From: Streptomyces sp. NBC_01314
Lineage (GTDB): Bacteria > Actinomycetota > Actinomycetes > Streptomycetales > Streptomycetaceae
Reading direction: 5' to 3'
Assembly: GCF_041435215.1 (NCBI RefSeq)
Contig: NZ_CP108394.1
Location: 9,920,001-9,984,000 of the forward strand
DNA length: 64,000 nucleotides
Shown: in pieces, positions 7,819 through 16,196 of the stretch
How positions within the stretch are numbered: the first letter of the stretch is position 1
Layout of the letters: each line of letters starts with the position of its first letter
The notes under the pieces: generated by a model
The model's input: the letters and a program-made list of their open reading frames with translations, nothing else
The model's database searches: none
What the model was told of the DNA's origin: nothing
Program-made: the position numbers and the translations under genes

Positions 7819-9159
7819 CGGCGAGCCCAGCTCGTAGCGGTCCACGGCGAGGTAGTTGGGCTTCTTGCGCGCGGCCGGGGTGCAGAAGTTCTGCGCGCGG
7901 TTGCCCAGCTTGGCGTTGTCCGTCTCGGCCGTGCCGCTGATCGTGTAGTCACGGAAGTGGTTCATGACGAACAGCGGGTGGAACGCGGCCGAGTCCGTGG
8001 TGAGCGGTCTGCTCGTGCCCCAGCGGCTGTAGCAGGACCAGTCGGAGTCACCGAGCCCGCCGCCCATGGACCAGTAGTTCTCCACGGTCCACTCGCGCTG
8101 GTACATCACCCCGAAGGTGTTCCGGGCGGCGTAGCCGGCGGAGACGTCGCTCGCGCGCGTGCGGTCACTGAAGATCAGCAACTGCTTGCCCCAGGCGGCG
8201 AGGTCCGCCATCGTCGGCCAGCCGCTCGTCGCCACGCCCTCCTGGTCGGGCCGGTACAGCACGTCGGACAGACCGCTGACGGAGGCCAGCGACGACTTCA
8301 GTACGTCGGAGGCGGTGTAGTCCTCCAGGAAGACGGTGGCGAACTGACCCGGGTTCGCCTTGAGGAAGTCGACCATGCGCCGCAGGTCGGTGGCCAGTGG
8401 AACCGGACTGCCGACTCCGTCACAGCTGTTGTGACAGAGCACCGCCTGCCCCGACACGGTGTACGCGTCCAGCATGAACCCCCTTACACCGTCCGTGAGT
8501 TGCTGGCTCACACCGCGCGACTGGTTGGGGAAGAGACTGACGGGGAACGAGGCGAAGTTGCCGTCCACACCGTTGGCGAAGGCGTTGTGCGAGGTGAGGA
8601 ACGAGACCTGGTCGAGGGTGCGGGTGTCGGTGGACGGCATGGCCGTCGTGGCATAGGTGACCGGCGTCAGGTGCCAGCGGGCGTGGTCGCCGCTCGACCC
8701 GATCTGCACGAGGGAGGAGTCGGAGGAGGCGCCCGTCAGGTACTGCGAGGTGCCGGGCACGCCGATCGTGTACGTGCTGTTCGCGGCTTCGGTGATCGTC
8801 CACGTGGTGCCGTCCGCGCCGCAGGCCGCGGTCACCGCCGAGGTGCCGCCGCGCCCGAGGCAGATGCCCGACTCGTCGGCGTTCCGCAACTGGTGGCCGC
8901 CGCTGACGGCGACCGGCGTCCACTGCTGGTGGTCCTCGTTGCCCCTGGGGTTGTGTGCGGCGACCGTTCCGCCGCTGTCCGCCGCGTTGAGACCGGTGAC
9001 GGAGTTCTGCAGATAGACCGCGTACGTGGGGACCGCCGCGGCGGCGGGGCCCGAGAACGCGATGGGCACGCCCAGGGCGAGCGCGGCGACCGTGCACAAG
9101 GCACGGGCGCGAGGGCGCGAACGGGGACGGGGACGGGGACTTGGACGGGACAGACTCAC
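7762..9159 (-). CDS. Secreted PI-PLC-X-domain protein with ricin-type lectin region
   Basis: The 465-residue protein begins at GTG 9159 after GGAAGG; longer starts lack a ribosome site. The signal peptide has an (RP)n-rich positive region, encoded by a GGGGAC repeat, and an AAA cleavage site near residue 42. Residues about 45-168 look like a ricin B beta-trefoil (QQW motif). The catalytic part resembles bacterial PI-specific phospholipase C. TSHNAFANG holds the first histidine (H191), FMLDAY an acidic residue (D231) and VLCHNSC the second histidine (H243). It is probably an extracellular phosphodiesterase acting on inositol phospholipids or a related substrate. The substrate is inferred only from the fold. 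Confidence 0.82.
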   Translation of the reverse strand: MSLSRPSPRPRPRSRPRARALCTVAALALGVPIAFSGPAAAAVPTYAVYLQNSVTGLNAADSGGTVAAHNPRGNEDHQQWTPVAVSGGHQLRNADESGICLGRGGTSAVTAACGADGTTWTITEAANSTYTIGVPGTSQYLTGASSDSSLVQIGSSGDHARWHLTPVTYATTAMPSTDTRTLDQVSFLTSHNAFANGVDGNFASFPVSLFPNQSRGVSQQLTDGVRGFMLDAYTVSGQAVLCHNSCDGVGSPVPLATDLRRMVDFLKANPGQFATVFLEDYTASDVLKSSLASVSGLSDVLYRPDQEGVATSGWPTMADLAAWGKQLLIFSDRTRASDVSAGYAARNTFGVMYQREWTVENYWSMGGGLGDSDWSCYSRWGTSRPLTTDSAAFHPLFVMNHFRDYTISGTAETDNAKLGNRAQNFCTPAARKKPNYLAVDRYELGSPSPLTTVGNLNAYVLAAGQ

Positions 9160-9378
9160 GGGGTTCCTTCCACTCCGGCACGCCGGGTTGATGTCAGAGG
9201 CATGACACACCTGGCACCGGGTCGCGCGCCAGCCCCGTCACATGAAGACATCGTGAGCGCGAACTCGTCGTAGCCGAAGGAGACTTGGCCGAGACAAGTT
9301 TGAGATTCAAGCAAGTTTTGGGGATTCTGTGGAGAAGATCTGTTTAAACTCTGGAATCCGCTCGAAGAGAGACCACGC

Positions 9379-10320
9379 GTGAGTGAACCGACCGTCTCTG
9401 TCTGTCCGCAGTGCGGCATGCCCCGGGCGACGGATGGCACTCCGGCCTGTTCCTGCGGCCGCCTCGCCTCGGAAGCTCACCGGGACATCCGTACGGCGCA
9501 GGCAGAGGCCGCGGAGGACTTCGACCCCGTACGCATCAGGCCGTTCGTGAAGGTCGGTGACGACAGCGAGCCGGTGGCCGCCTCGGAGGCCGATGAAGGC
9601 CCGCCGCAGCAGGGTGACCCGGAAGACGGCGACACACCGGCAGAGCCCCCTGTCGAGCCGCACCACACGCCGACCGTTGACCTTTCCTTCGACCAAGAGC
9701 TTTCCGCCGACCGTGCCCAGGGCGGCCGACGGCGGCGCCGGGCGGCGCTGGCCGCAGGGGTGGGCGCCGTCGCGGCGGCTGCCCTGGTGACGGTGGGCAT
9801 CATCGGAGGGCTCTTCTCGTACCAGGCTCCCTCGCGGGGCGGTTCGGGCCCGGACGACATCAGGGCCGGCCTCCCGGAAGCGGCGGCCGGGACGGAGGCA
9901 TCGGCGCCGTCAAAGACCCCGTCCCCTACGGTGGCAGCCACGGCCTCCCCGTCCGAGAGCGCGACCACCTCACCGGAGGCGACCCCGACCGAGAGCCGGG
10001 CCACCCCCACCGGCTCCGGCACCCCGACCATGACGCCGTCCGACAGCCACGCCACGGCCACGGCGGCCCCCGCGCCGACCCGGTCGGCCGGGCGGCCTCC
10101 CGTCCTCGGCCTCGGCGCCCAGGGGGCCGAGGTCACCGAACTCCAGCTCCGCCTGCGCCAGATCGGCTTCTACGACGGCGACGCCGACGGCGCCTACGAC
10201 GGCGAGGTCCAGAGCGCGGTCCGCGGCTACCAGCTGACCCGCGTCCTCATCGAGGACGACTCGGGCGTCTACGGCGAGGCGACGCGCGCCTCGCTCGAAG
10301 CCGAGACGTCGGAGCCGTGA
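9379..10320 (+). CDS. Membrane-anchored peptidoglycan-binding protein with N-terminal zinc-ribbon-like motif
   Basis: The 313-residue protein has four parts. C9, C12, C24 and C26 form a small zinc-ribbon-like knuckle. An acidic cytoplasmic stretch leads to a basic-flanked transmembrane helix (about 118-147). A Ser/Thr/Pro/Ala-rich extracellular linker (about 150-235) leads to a PG_binding_1 domain (about 238-305, VTELQLRLRQIGFYDGDADGAYDGEV). It probably anchors in the membrane and binds cell-wall muropeptides. The GTG start directly follows a long non-coding region. No neighbouring gene suggests a partner. Confidence 0.8.
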   Translation: MSEPTVSVCPQCGMPRATDGTPACSCGRLASEAHRDIRTAQAEAAEDFDPVRIRPFVKVGDDSEPVAASEADEGPPQQGDPEDGDTPAEPPVEPHHTPTVDLSFDQELSADRAQGGRRRRRAALAAGVGAVAAAALVTVGIIGGLFSYQAPSRGGSGPDDIRAGLPEAAAGTEASAPSKTPSPTVAATASPSESATTSPEATPTESRATPTGSGTPTMTPSDSHATATAAPAPTRSAGRPPVLGLGAQGAEVTELQLRLRQIGFYDGDADGAYDGEVQSAVRGYQLTRVLIEDDSGVYGEATRASLEAETSEP

Positions 10321-10363
10321 CCCCGGTCGCGACGCGGACGCTCCCGCGACGCGCCCGCCGGAC

Positions 10364-10382
10364 CCGCCCGCCGAACGGGCGG
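10364..10382. terminator. Stem-loop after the peptidoglycan-binding gene
   Basis: CCGCCCG and CGGGCGG form a 7-bp GC stem with a 5-base loop, 44 bases past the plus-strand stop and before the convergent pseudogene. There is no T-run, as is usual for Streptomyces. Confidence 0.4.
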
Positions 10383-10450
10383 CGGTGGCGCGTGCCGTAC
10401 GGCCGGGACGGCGGCGAGCGACCTCGTCGGCCAGGTTCCGACACGGTGGC

Positions 10451-11771
10451 TCAGCCGTGCGCCAGCAGGTCGAGGTGGCGTCGTGCCTGCTCGGCCGTGC
10501 CGCTGTGGGGGAACTACTCGGTGATCTGCTGCCAGATGTCGCGGGCGTGCTCGACACCCTCGGGGTCGTCGCGGGTTTCGAGGGCCCGGGCCAGGTGAGC
10601 CCACTGCTGGGCGTGGCCGCCGGAGTGCTCGACCGCGTCCTGGAGAAGGTCGACGGCTTCGTCGAGGCGCCCCTGCCGGAAGGCGACCCAGCCGCAGGCG
10701 TCCTCACACACGGCCATCCGGCTCGGCTCCAGCACCCGGCGCGCACTCTGCAGGGCGCCCTCCGCCAACAGGCGCGCCTCGTCGAGCCGGATGCCCTGCT
10801 CCGCGTAGAACATGGCGAGCCGTGCGGTGAGGGTGATCAGCGCGGCCCGCAGCGGAGGTTCCTCGTCCGTGCCGCGGAACGCGGTCAGCCGGGCCGCGCA
10901 GGCGTCCTGGGCCTCGAGAAGCTCCTGCTCCACCTCCCACGGCTGCTCACGCCCGGCGATCAGATGGGCGATCCACTCGTGGTGCCGACCGGCGCCCGAC
11001 TGCCGGGCAGTGCCGCCGATCGAGCGCAGGGCCACGATCGCGTCATCGGAACGGCCCAGCAGATCGAGGACGTTGGCCAGTTCCTCGTGCATCCGGGCCT
11101 CCAGGTCCGCGCTCAGTGAGGCCTCCCGCGTGGCGTCGACCAACTCCTCCCGAGTCCGCTCCAGGAGCCCCGTGCGCTCGTCGCCCTGCGAGGTCTCCGC
11201 CTGCCCGCGATGGGTGACGGCCAGTTCGAGACGGGCCAGGTCCCGTTGCTCCCCGGCCGGCAGGAGCTCGATCAACCGCAACAGCGTCTGCTCGGCGAGG
11301 TCGTACTGGGCCCGGTGGTCGCGGTACAGCCGCGCCAGGGTGAAGCGGGGATACGCGTAGAGCGGCGCCAGCTTCGACGCGCCCCGGCAGTCCCGCGATC
11401 TCGCTGTGCAGCAACTCGGCGAAGCCCGCCGCGACCTTGTCCAGCTCGCCGACGTCGTCCCCGGCGACCAGGTTCTTGAACGAGAGGATCCGGACGGGGC
11501 GCGAACCGCGTCGGCTGACCGCCAGCAGCACCAGAACCACCGCCAGGACGAGCGCGACCCACTCCGCCAGGGGCCACTTCCCGGACAGGTCGTGGACCAC
11601 GCCCGTCACGGCGAGCGCGATCAGCGCGGCGGCGATCGGCAGGAAGGCCGCGTTGGCACTGAGCGCGGCCTTGAGCAGCCGGGCAATGCGCCGCCCCCGA
11701 CGCGCTCCGGCCGGTGGCCACGACCACGCGACGCGGCCGGTCTCCCGGAAGAGATGCTTGAGCGAGGGCAT
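10451..11771 (-). pseudogene. Decayed membrane-anchored TPR protein gene
   Basis: Reading from the ATG at 11771, the frame gives two hydrophobic helices (about residues 35-85) and a linker ending LSFKNLVAGDDVGELDKVAAGFAELLHSEIAG. Near 11385 the obvious homology moves to the +1 frame (SKLAPLYAYPRFTLARLY), which continues as TPR-like helices to an in-frame TAG at 10514-10516. Beyond that TAG the same frame continues convincingly as FPHSGTAEQARRHLDLLAHG and stops at 10451-10453. A frameshift or internal deletion plus a nonsense codon make this a pseudogene. A tnpB element lies only 58 bases upstream of the start codon. Confidence 0.75.
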
Positions 11772-11829
11772 GACCACGCGCCCTTCTGCCGGCGCCCACT
11801 GTCCGTCACCCCTCCTCGTTCCAGCGTCT

Positions 11830-13974
11830 CTAGAACTCTGTGTGTGCCTGTGGTTTCCAGGCTTTTCGGGCGCGGCGTGGCCGTGTGCGGTTGCCGTCCG
11901 GTGGTCCGAACCTTGGGGTGAGGGGATGGACTTCGGTGGCGTGCAGGTGGTGGAAGCCGGTCCGCTCGGCGGCGCGGGTGCGCCGTCGACAGGTTCCGCG
12001 TGAGAGCCGCACCCGGCCGGACCGAAGAGGGTCTTCTTCGGTCCGGTGGGGTGCGGGTACTCCATGACCTGGCACCGGCCCGGGTGTGGCGGCTGGTGTC
12101 GTGGTGTCATGCCCCGCCGGACGCTGGACCGCCCCCGTGGTAGGGGTGGTGGCGGGGACCGTACGCACATCGGGCGTACGGCGGGAAGTCTTCTGGCCCG
12201 GGGCTGCGGCGGCGCGCCGGGTGTCTCGGCCGCGAGGGCCGGCGGGCCTGCTGGGGGTGGGGTGTCCCTTGCCCGCAGTGGTCTTCGGTCCGGCCGGGCG
12301 GGGCGGGGCCGTCTCGGCGCGGCGTTGGCGGCGCAGGCGGCGGGTGGTCTTCTTCGGCCGGCGCACCTGGGCCACGGTGCCCTCGATGGTGGTGCGGATG
12401 GTGCGGGCGTGGGTGGCGCGGTCGGTGACGGTGTGGCTCTGGGCGAGCAGGCCGCGCGAGACGATGCGGCGGGCGGCGGCGTGGTCGCGGTCCATGGACA
12501 GGTGGCAGCGGGTGCAGTGGGCCCATGTCCAGCCGCGCTCACCGAGCCGGTCGGGGGCGGGGTGGTGACCCAGCGGGCCGAGGCAGCCGGGACAGCGGGC
12601 GGAGGTGCCCCGGGCGGGGACGGTGACCACCGCGATGCCCGCCTTCGCGGCCAGGTGCCGCATCGCCTCGGCGACGGTGCCGCGGACCTGCCCGGACAGG
12701 CGGGCGTTGCCGCGCCTGCGGCCGCGCGCCTCCAGGGTGGCGAGGTCTTCGAGGTAGATGACGGTGGCGCCGAGCGCGGCGGCCTGGTCGACGGCCCAGC
12801 GGGCCGCCGACCACGCCAGCGCGTCGTTCAGCTTCCGGATGCGGGCGCACACCCGCTCATGCTCGCTCTGCAGCACCGCGGCCTTGTCCAGGAGGCCGGC
12901 CCAGGCCAGGTGCGGGGCGCCGAGCCCGTCGGCCAGCGCCTGGTAGTGGTCGCGTTTGGCGGCGAGGTGTTCGCGGTGGCCGCGCAGCCGGTGCAGTTTC
13001 GCACTGATCGCGGTGGCGGCGAAGAGCAGGGGGCGGCCGTCGGTGATCACCCGCGCCGCCCCGCCACGCCCGGTCAGACGGCCCAGGGTGCCGGTGAGCA
13101 GGGTGTTCACCCCCCAGTCGAAACCCGCCGCCACGGTGTGCCCGGACGCCCTGGCGGCCGAGACGGGGCGCGTGTGCGGCAGGTCCACCGCGATCCGCCC
13201 ACTGCCGGTGGGGCGCAGGGTGGGGGTGTGCAGGACCGCGTCCGGACCGACGGTGCCCGGCAGCCGCAGGTCGATCACATGCCAGGCCCACTCCCGCCCC
13301 GAGGCCGGGGCCGCGCACAGCGGGAGTTTCACCCGCAGCCGGGCCGTGGCCTCGTCCAGGCGCTGAAGGGTGACCTGCTGGCGGTCCATCGCCGCCAGCA
13401 GCACCTGCGCCGCGATCCGGGGCGGCTCCTCCAGCTCGCACAGTCCGGCGGGCAGCTTCCCGTGCCCGGCCAGATGGGCGCGCACCTGGTGGGTGCGGTT
13501 GCGGATCTCCGCACTGCTGACCCCGGTCGGCAGCAGCGCCCGCAGCGCGGCCCACTCCGCCCCGGTGCGCCGAACGGGGTCGGCGGGCCAGGCCGTGAGG
13601 ATCGCGGCCACGATGGTGCGCCGGTGCAGGGCCAGGCGCAGCATGCGTGCCGCGTACTCCTGGGCCGCCCGGCGCACCCGGTCCGAGACATACACCCCCT
13701 CGGCGGGCGCGGCATCCCCCGCCCAGTGCAGGCGGCGCATGGCCATCCAGCCCTTGGACGGCAGATCCTCGCCCCGCCCGTCGAGGCCGGCGGCCAGTAC
13801 GTCCAGCGAACCCTCGTCCCACCGGGAGGCCACCAGACGGCCGGTCAGTTCCCGGCACAAGGAGGCCAGGAAGGACACCCGCTCCCACAGCAGCCGCTGA
13901 CCCACCTGCTCGCCACTGCCCTCGACCACAGCACGAAAGGCGGTGCACGTGGCCGTCGCCACCAACCGGCCCAC
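11830..13974 (-). CDS. TnpB-type RNA-guided nuclease (IS605 OrfB family), enlarged
   Basis: From a GTG at 13974 behind GGAGGGGG (start uncertain; open to 14073) the protein has 714 residues, against about 400 for typical TnpB. The RuvC triad is intact: D286 (GFDWGVN), E409 (YLEDLATLE) and D495/D497 (MDRDHAAAR). The zinc finger is CPGC (461-464) and CTRC (487-490). TnpB proteins use a guide RNA (omega RNA), usually transcribed from the 3' end of the gene, to cut DNA. Here about 215 residues follow the last catalytic aspartate; they are Arg/Pro/Thr-rich and run over a strong hairpin. That part may really be guide-RNA sequence rather than protein. Confidence 0.85.
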   Translation of the reverse strand: MGRLVATATCTAFRAVVEGSGEQVGQRLLWERVSFLASLCRELTGRLVASRWDEGSLDVLAAGLDGRGEDLPSKGWMAMRRLHWAGDAAPAEGVYVSDRVRRAAQEYAARMLRLALHRRTIVAAILTAWPADPVRRTGAEWAALRALLPTGVSSAEIRNRTHQVRAHLAGHGKLPAGLCELEEPPRIAAQVLLAAMDRQQVTLQRLDEATARLRVKLPLCAAPASGREWAWHVIDLRLPGTVGPDAVLHTPTLRPTGSGRIAVDLPHTRPVSAARASGHTVAAGFDWGVNTLLTGTLGRLTGRGGAARVITDGRPLLFAATAISAKLHRLRGHREHLAAKRDHYQALADGLGAPHLAWAGLLDKAAVLQSEHERVCARIRKLNDALAWSAARWAVDQAAALGATVIYLEDLATLEARGRRRGNARLSGQVRGTVAEAMRHLAAKAGIAVVTVPARGTSARCPGCLGPLGHHPAPDRLGERGWTWAHCTRCHLSMDRDHAAARRIVSRGLLAQSHTVTDRATHARTIRTTIEGTVAQVRRPKKTTRRLRRQRRAETAPPRPAGPKTTAGKGHPTPSRPAGPRGRDTRRAAAAPGQKTSRRTPDVRTVPATTPTTGAVQRPAGHDTTTPAATPGPVPGHGVPAPHRTEEDPLRSGRVRLSRGTCRRRTRAAERTGFHHLHATEVHPLTPRFGPPDGNRTRPRRARKAWKPQAHTEF
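12007..12056. other. Very strong two-part hairpin in the tnpB 3' region
   Basis: CCGCACCC (12007-12014) pairs with GGGTGCGG near 12055. Inside it, after a 2x2 internal loop, CCGGACCGAAGA pairs with TCTTCGGTCCGG around a 6-base loop. In total this is about 20 bp. It could be an omega-RNA stem, an element-end hairpin or a terminator. It interrupts what is formally the C-terminal coding part of tnpB. Confidence 0.7.
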
Positions 13975-14126
13975 ACCCACCACCCCCCTCCACGGCCCCG
14001 AACCGGGCACACACCAGCACCCGATCGGCCTAACGACCGACTCCCGCACAAAGACACGCACCCAGGCAACCACGCCCGATTCATGCAGGAAAACGCAGCA
14101 AAATCGCCAACAGTTGAAGACCCTGC

Positions 14127-14156
14127 GCCCGGAACACCGAGGCGGCGATTCCGGGC
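14127..14156 (-). terminator. Stem-loop after the 2-MIB operon
   Basis: GCCCGGAA and TTCCGGGC form an 8-bp stem with a 14-base loop, 27 bases past the methyltransferase stop. It is a plausible terminator of the encapsulin-cyclase-methyltransferase transcript and would separate it from tnpB on the same strand. Confidence 0.45.
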
Positions 14157-14182
14157 CCCCTCGCCCAGACCTGGCCCCTGCG

Positions 14183-15088
14183 TCAGACCCGGTCGGCGAC
14201 GATCAGCAGGTACTGGAAACTGCCGTTCTCGTAGGCGGTGATGAAGGTGTCCTCGATGCCGGTGACGAGGTGGTCGGCCTGTTTGCGCAGCTCCCAGTAG
14301 GGGAGGGCGGCCGGAGTCAGGTCCATGACGTGGACGGGGACGAGGCGGTGTCGGGCCAGCGCGCGGAAGTACTCGGAGCGGGCGTGGATGTCGCAGATGT
14401 AGTGGGCGTTGATGAGGGACACCTCGCGGGAGGCCCGCCCGTAGGCGTCGTTGTAGCAGCCGGTGACGGTGACGTAACGGCCGCCGCGGCGCAGCAGACG
14501 GGCGTGCTCGGCGAAGAGCAGGTCCAACTCGACGTACATGGTGGACTCGTTGTTCCAGGACGCCGCGAACTCGCCGGAGGGCAGGCCCGTGTCGAGCATG
14601 TTGCGATGGTGGTAGCGGACCCGGTCGTCGATGCCCCGCCTGCGTGCCTGCTCGCCCGCGAACTCGGCCTGCTTGCGGGAGATCGTGACGCCGTCGGCGT
14701 GACAGCCGTACCGCAGATGGGCCACCACACTGCCGCCGCCGCGCCCGCAGCCGGCGTCGAAGACGCGGTCGCCGGGGGAGAGAGGGCCGAGATGGCGGGC
14801 GAGCAGTTCGGCCTGGGCCTGCTCCAGGCGGTGCAGTTCGGCGGTGACGCGCGCGCGACGGCGGGCCGGATCGGGGTCGTCGTCGAGGACGGACCAGTCC
14901 GCGTCACCGATGCCGTAGTGATGGTGGTAGAGGTCGTCGATCCTGCCGAGTTCGAGGTTGACCGGGTTCTCCTCGGCGTTCCAGTAGTCCGCGACGCGGT
15001 TCTGGTACACGGACTGGGCCGGGGAGGGCGCAGAGGCCTGGGCGGGCGGCGGTGCGGCGGTCGTGGTGACGGCGTCGATGATGGTCAA
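14183..15088 (-). CDS. gppmt: Geranyl diphosphate 2-C-methyltransferase
   Basis: The 301-residue SAM-dependent methyltransferase has motif I VFDAGCGRGGGS (about 109-120) and the conserved SWNNESTMYVEL region, as in the S. coelicolor enzyme SCO7701. It methylates C2 of geranyl diphosphate to 2-methylgeranyl diphosphate, the substrate of the cyclase gene 43 bases upstream. Gene order shell, cyclase, methyltransferase is the standard 2-methylisoborneol (2-MIB) operon. The N-terminal 30 residues are Ala/Pro/Thr-rich and probably disordered. The ATG follows a GGAGGAGCC ribosome site. Confidence 0.93.
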   Translation of the reverse strand: MTIIDAVTTTAAPPPAQASAPSPAQSVYQNRVADYWNAEENPVNLELGRIDDLYHHHYGIGDADWSVLDDDPDPARRRARVTAELHRLEQAQAELLARHLGPLSPGDRVFDAGCGRGGGSVVAHLRYGCHADGVTISRKQAEFAGEQARRRGIDDRVRYHHRNMLDTGLPSGEFAASWNNESTMYVELDLLFAEHARLLRRGGRYVTVTGCYNDAYGRASREVSLINAHYICDIHARSEYFRALARHRLVPVHVMDLTPAALPYWELRKQADHLVTGIEDTFITAYENGSFQYLLIVADRV

Positions 15089-15131
15089 CGGTGGCTCCTC
15101 CGGTGGTTTCGGGCTGCGGCCATGTCGGGCG

Positions 15132-16196
15132 TCACCAGTAGTCGGGCAGGCTGTAGCGGTCGGTGTTGGTGGCGTGCCACTCGTGGTTGCCGGCCACCCA
15201 GGCGGCGAGACCGGTGGCGTAGCGCTCGATCGGCGGTGAGGTGGCGGACAGGGCCGCGGACTCCTCCTCGAACGCCTCCATGATCCGGTTGTGGATCTCG
15301 ACGGCCTCCAGATAGGCGGCCTTCAGCCCGCACCGCTGGTTGGCGGCGATCACCATGGGCAGATTCAGATGGTCCGGGTCGTTCGACATCTCCTTGGTGA
15401 AGGAGTACAGGTCGTTGACGATCGTGGCCGCGTTCCCGGCCAGCGCGGTGATCCGCTGGACCTCGGGCTGGGCGTAGAGGGCCTCCGGCAGCTCCCAGCC
15501 GTCCACGGCGTCGACGACCGACAGACAGGGCCGGAAGTTGTTGAACTGCCGCATCACCAGGTACTCCCAGACCTGTGGCATGTGGTCGGTCTCCGCCCAG
15601 GCGGCCTCGCCGAGATAGCCCAGATGCAGCCGGGCGAGATCGTGGACGAGCCGGTCCGTCTGGCTGGGGGTGGCGAGGGCGGCGTAGTCCCGCAGCGCGT
15701 GGTGGTACGAGCGCAGCGGGCCGTCCGCCCGTACGCCGTGCCGCCACCGGTCCTCCATGTCGGGGGTGCTGTGGAGCGGGTCGAGCGCCGACTGGGCCAT
15801 CAGCAGCCGGCCGCCGAGGCCGCGCGGCGAGCCGCCCTTGCCCTCGTCGACCTCGCAGTAGACGTTGTCGACCAGATGCTCGGCGAGCAGCAACTTCCCG
15901 GCGGCGGCGAGGTGTTCGGGTCCGGCCCCGCCCGGATGCGCCAGTACGATCGCCCGGCCCAGGCCGAACCGCGCGAACTGCCCCTTCCACTCCCGGGGGA
16001 ACAGGTCCAGCCGCTCCGCCCAGGCTTCCAGTCTGCGGTCGACCTCCGCGGCCTTCGCCGGATCGGCGGGCACGGCGGGCCGGTACCGCAGCCCCGGGAT
16101 CGCACCCCCGGCGCGCGCCTGGCGGGAACGGGCCGGACTCGGCGGCCCGGGCAGCCGGGTACGGGCGGGCGCGTCGGCCACCGTCTGCTCGCTCAT
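15132..16196 (-). CDS. 2-Methylisoborneol synthase-like terpene cyclase, encapsulin cargo candidate
   Basis: The class I terpene synthase has 354 residues, about 85 fewer than S. coelicolor SCO7700; the missing part is the disordered N-terminus. The NSE metal-binding triad is intact (N261, S265, E269 in NDLYSFTKE). The aspartate-rich motif reads DNVYCEV (110-116), where the known 2-MIB synthases have DDCYCED, so the second and last acidic residues are lost. It should cyclise 2-methylgeranyl diphosphate to 2-MIB or a relative such as 2-methylenebornane. The ATG overlaps the shell gene's stop (ATGA). The Pro/Arg-rich N-terminal 45 residues probably target it into the shell, as in family 2B systems. 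Confidence 0.88.
   Translation of the reverse strand: MSEQTVADAPARTRLPGPPSPARSRQARAGGAIPGLRYRPAVPADPAKAAEVDRRLEAWAERLDLFPREWKGQFARFGLGRAIVLAHPGGAGPEHLAAAGKLLLAEHLVDNVYCEVDEGKGGSPRGLGGRLLMAQSALDPLHSTPDMEDRWRHGVRADGPLRSYHHALRDYAALATPSQTDRLVHDLARLHLGYLGEAAWAETDHMPQVWEYLVMRQFNNFRPCLSVVDAVDGWELPEALYAQPEVQRITALAGNAATIVNDLYSFTKEMSNDPDHLNLPMVIAANQRCGLKAAYLEAVEIHNRIMEAFEEESAALSATSPPIERYATGLAAWVAGNHEWHATNTDRYSLPDYW

Larger units (their letters stand above)
11820..14120 (-). mobile_element. TnpB-only (IS1341-like) element, ends not defined
   Basis: The region between the pseudogene start (11771) and the methyltransferase stop (14183) is filled by one tnpB-type gene with no tnpA. I could not find terminal repeats or a target duplication, which IS200/IS605 elements do not make. 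The coordinates are therefore approximate, and domestication of the gene is equally possible. Confidence 0.4.

Noticed and set aside
11043..11385. Continuation of the first frame of the TPR pseudogene past the frameshift
   Set aside because: After about 11385 this frame turns into Arg/Pro/Gly noise while the +1 frame carries TPR-like helices, so the homologous product switches frame there.
12046..14241. 731-residue plus-strand frame opposite tnpB
   Set aside because: Antisense to a recognisable RuvC nuclease; composition is Gly/Arg/Gln low-complexity and no motif is seen.
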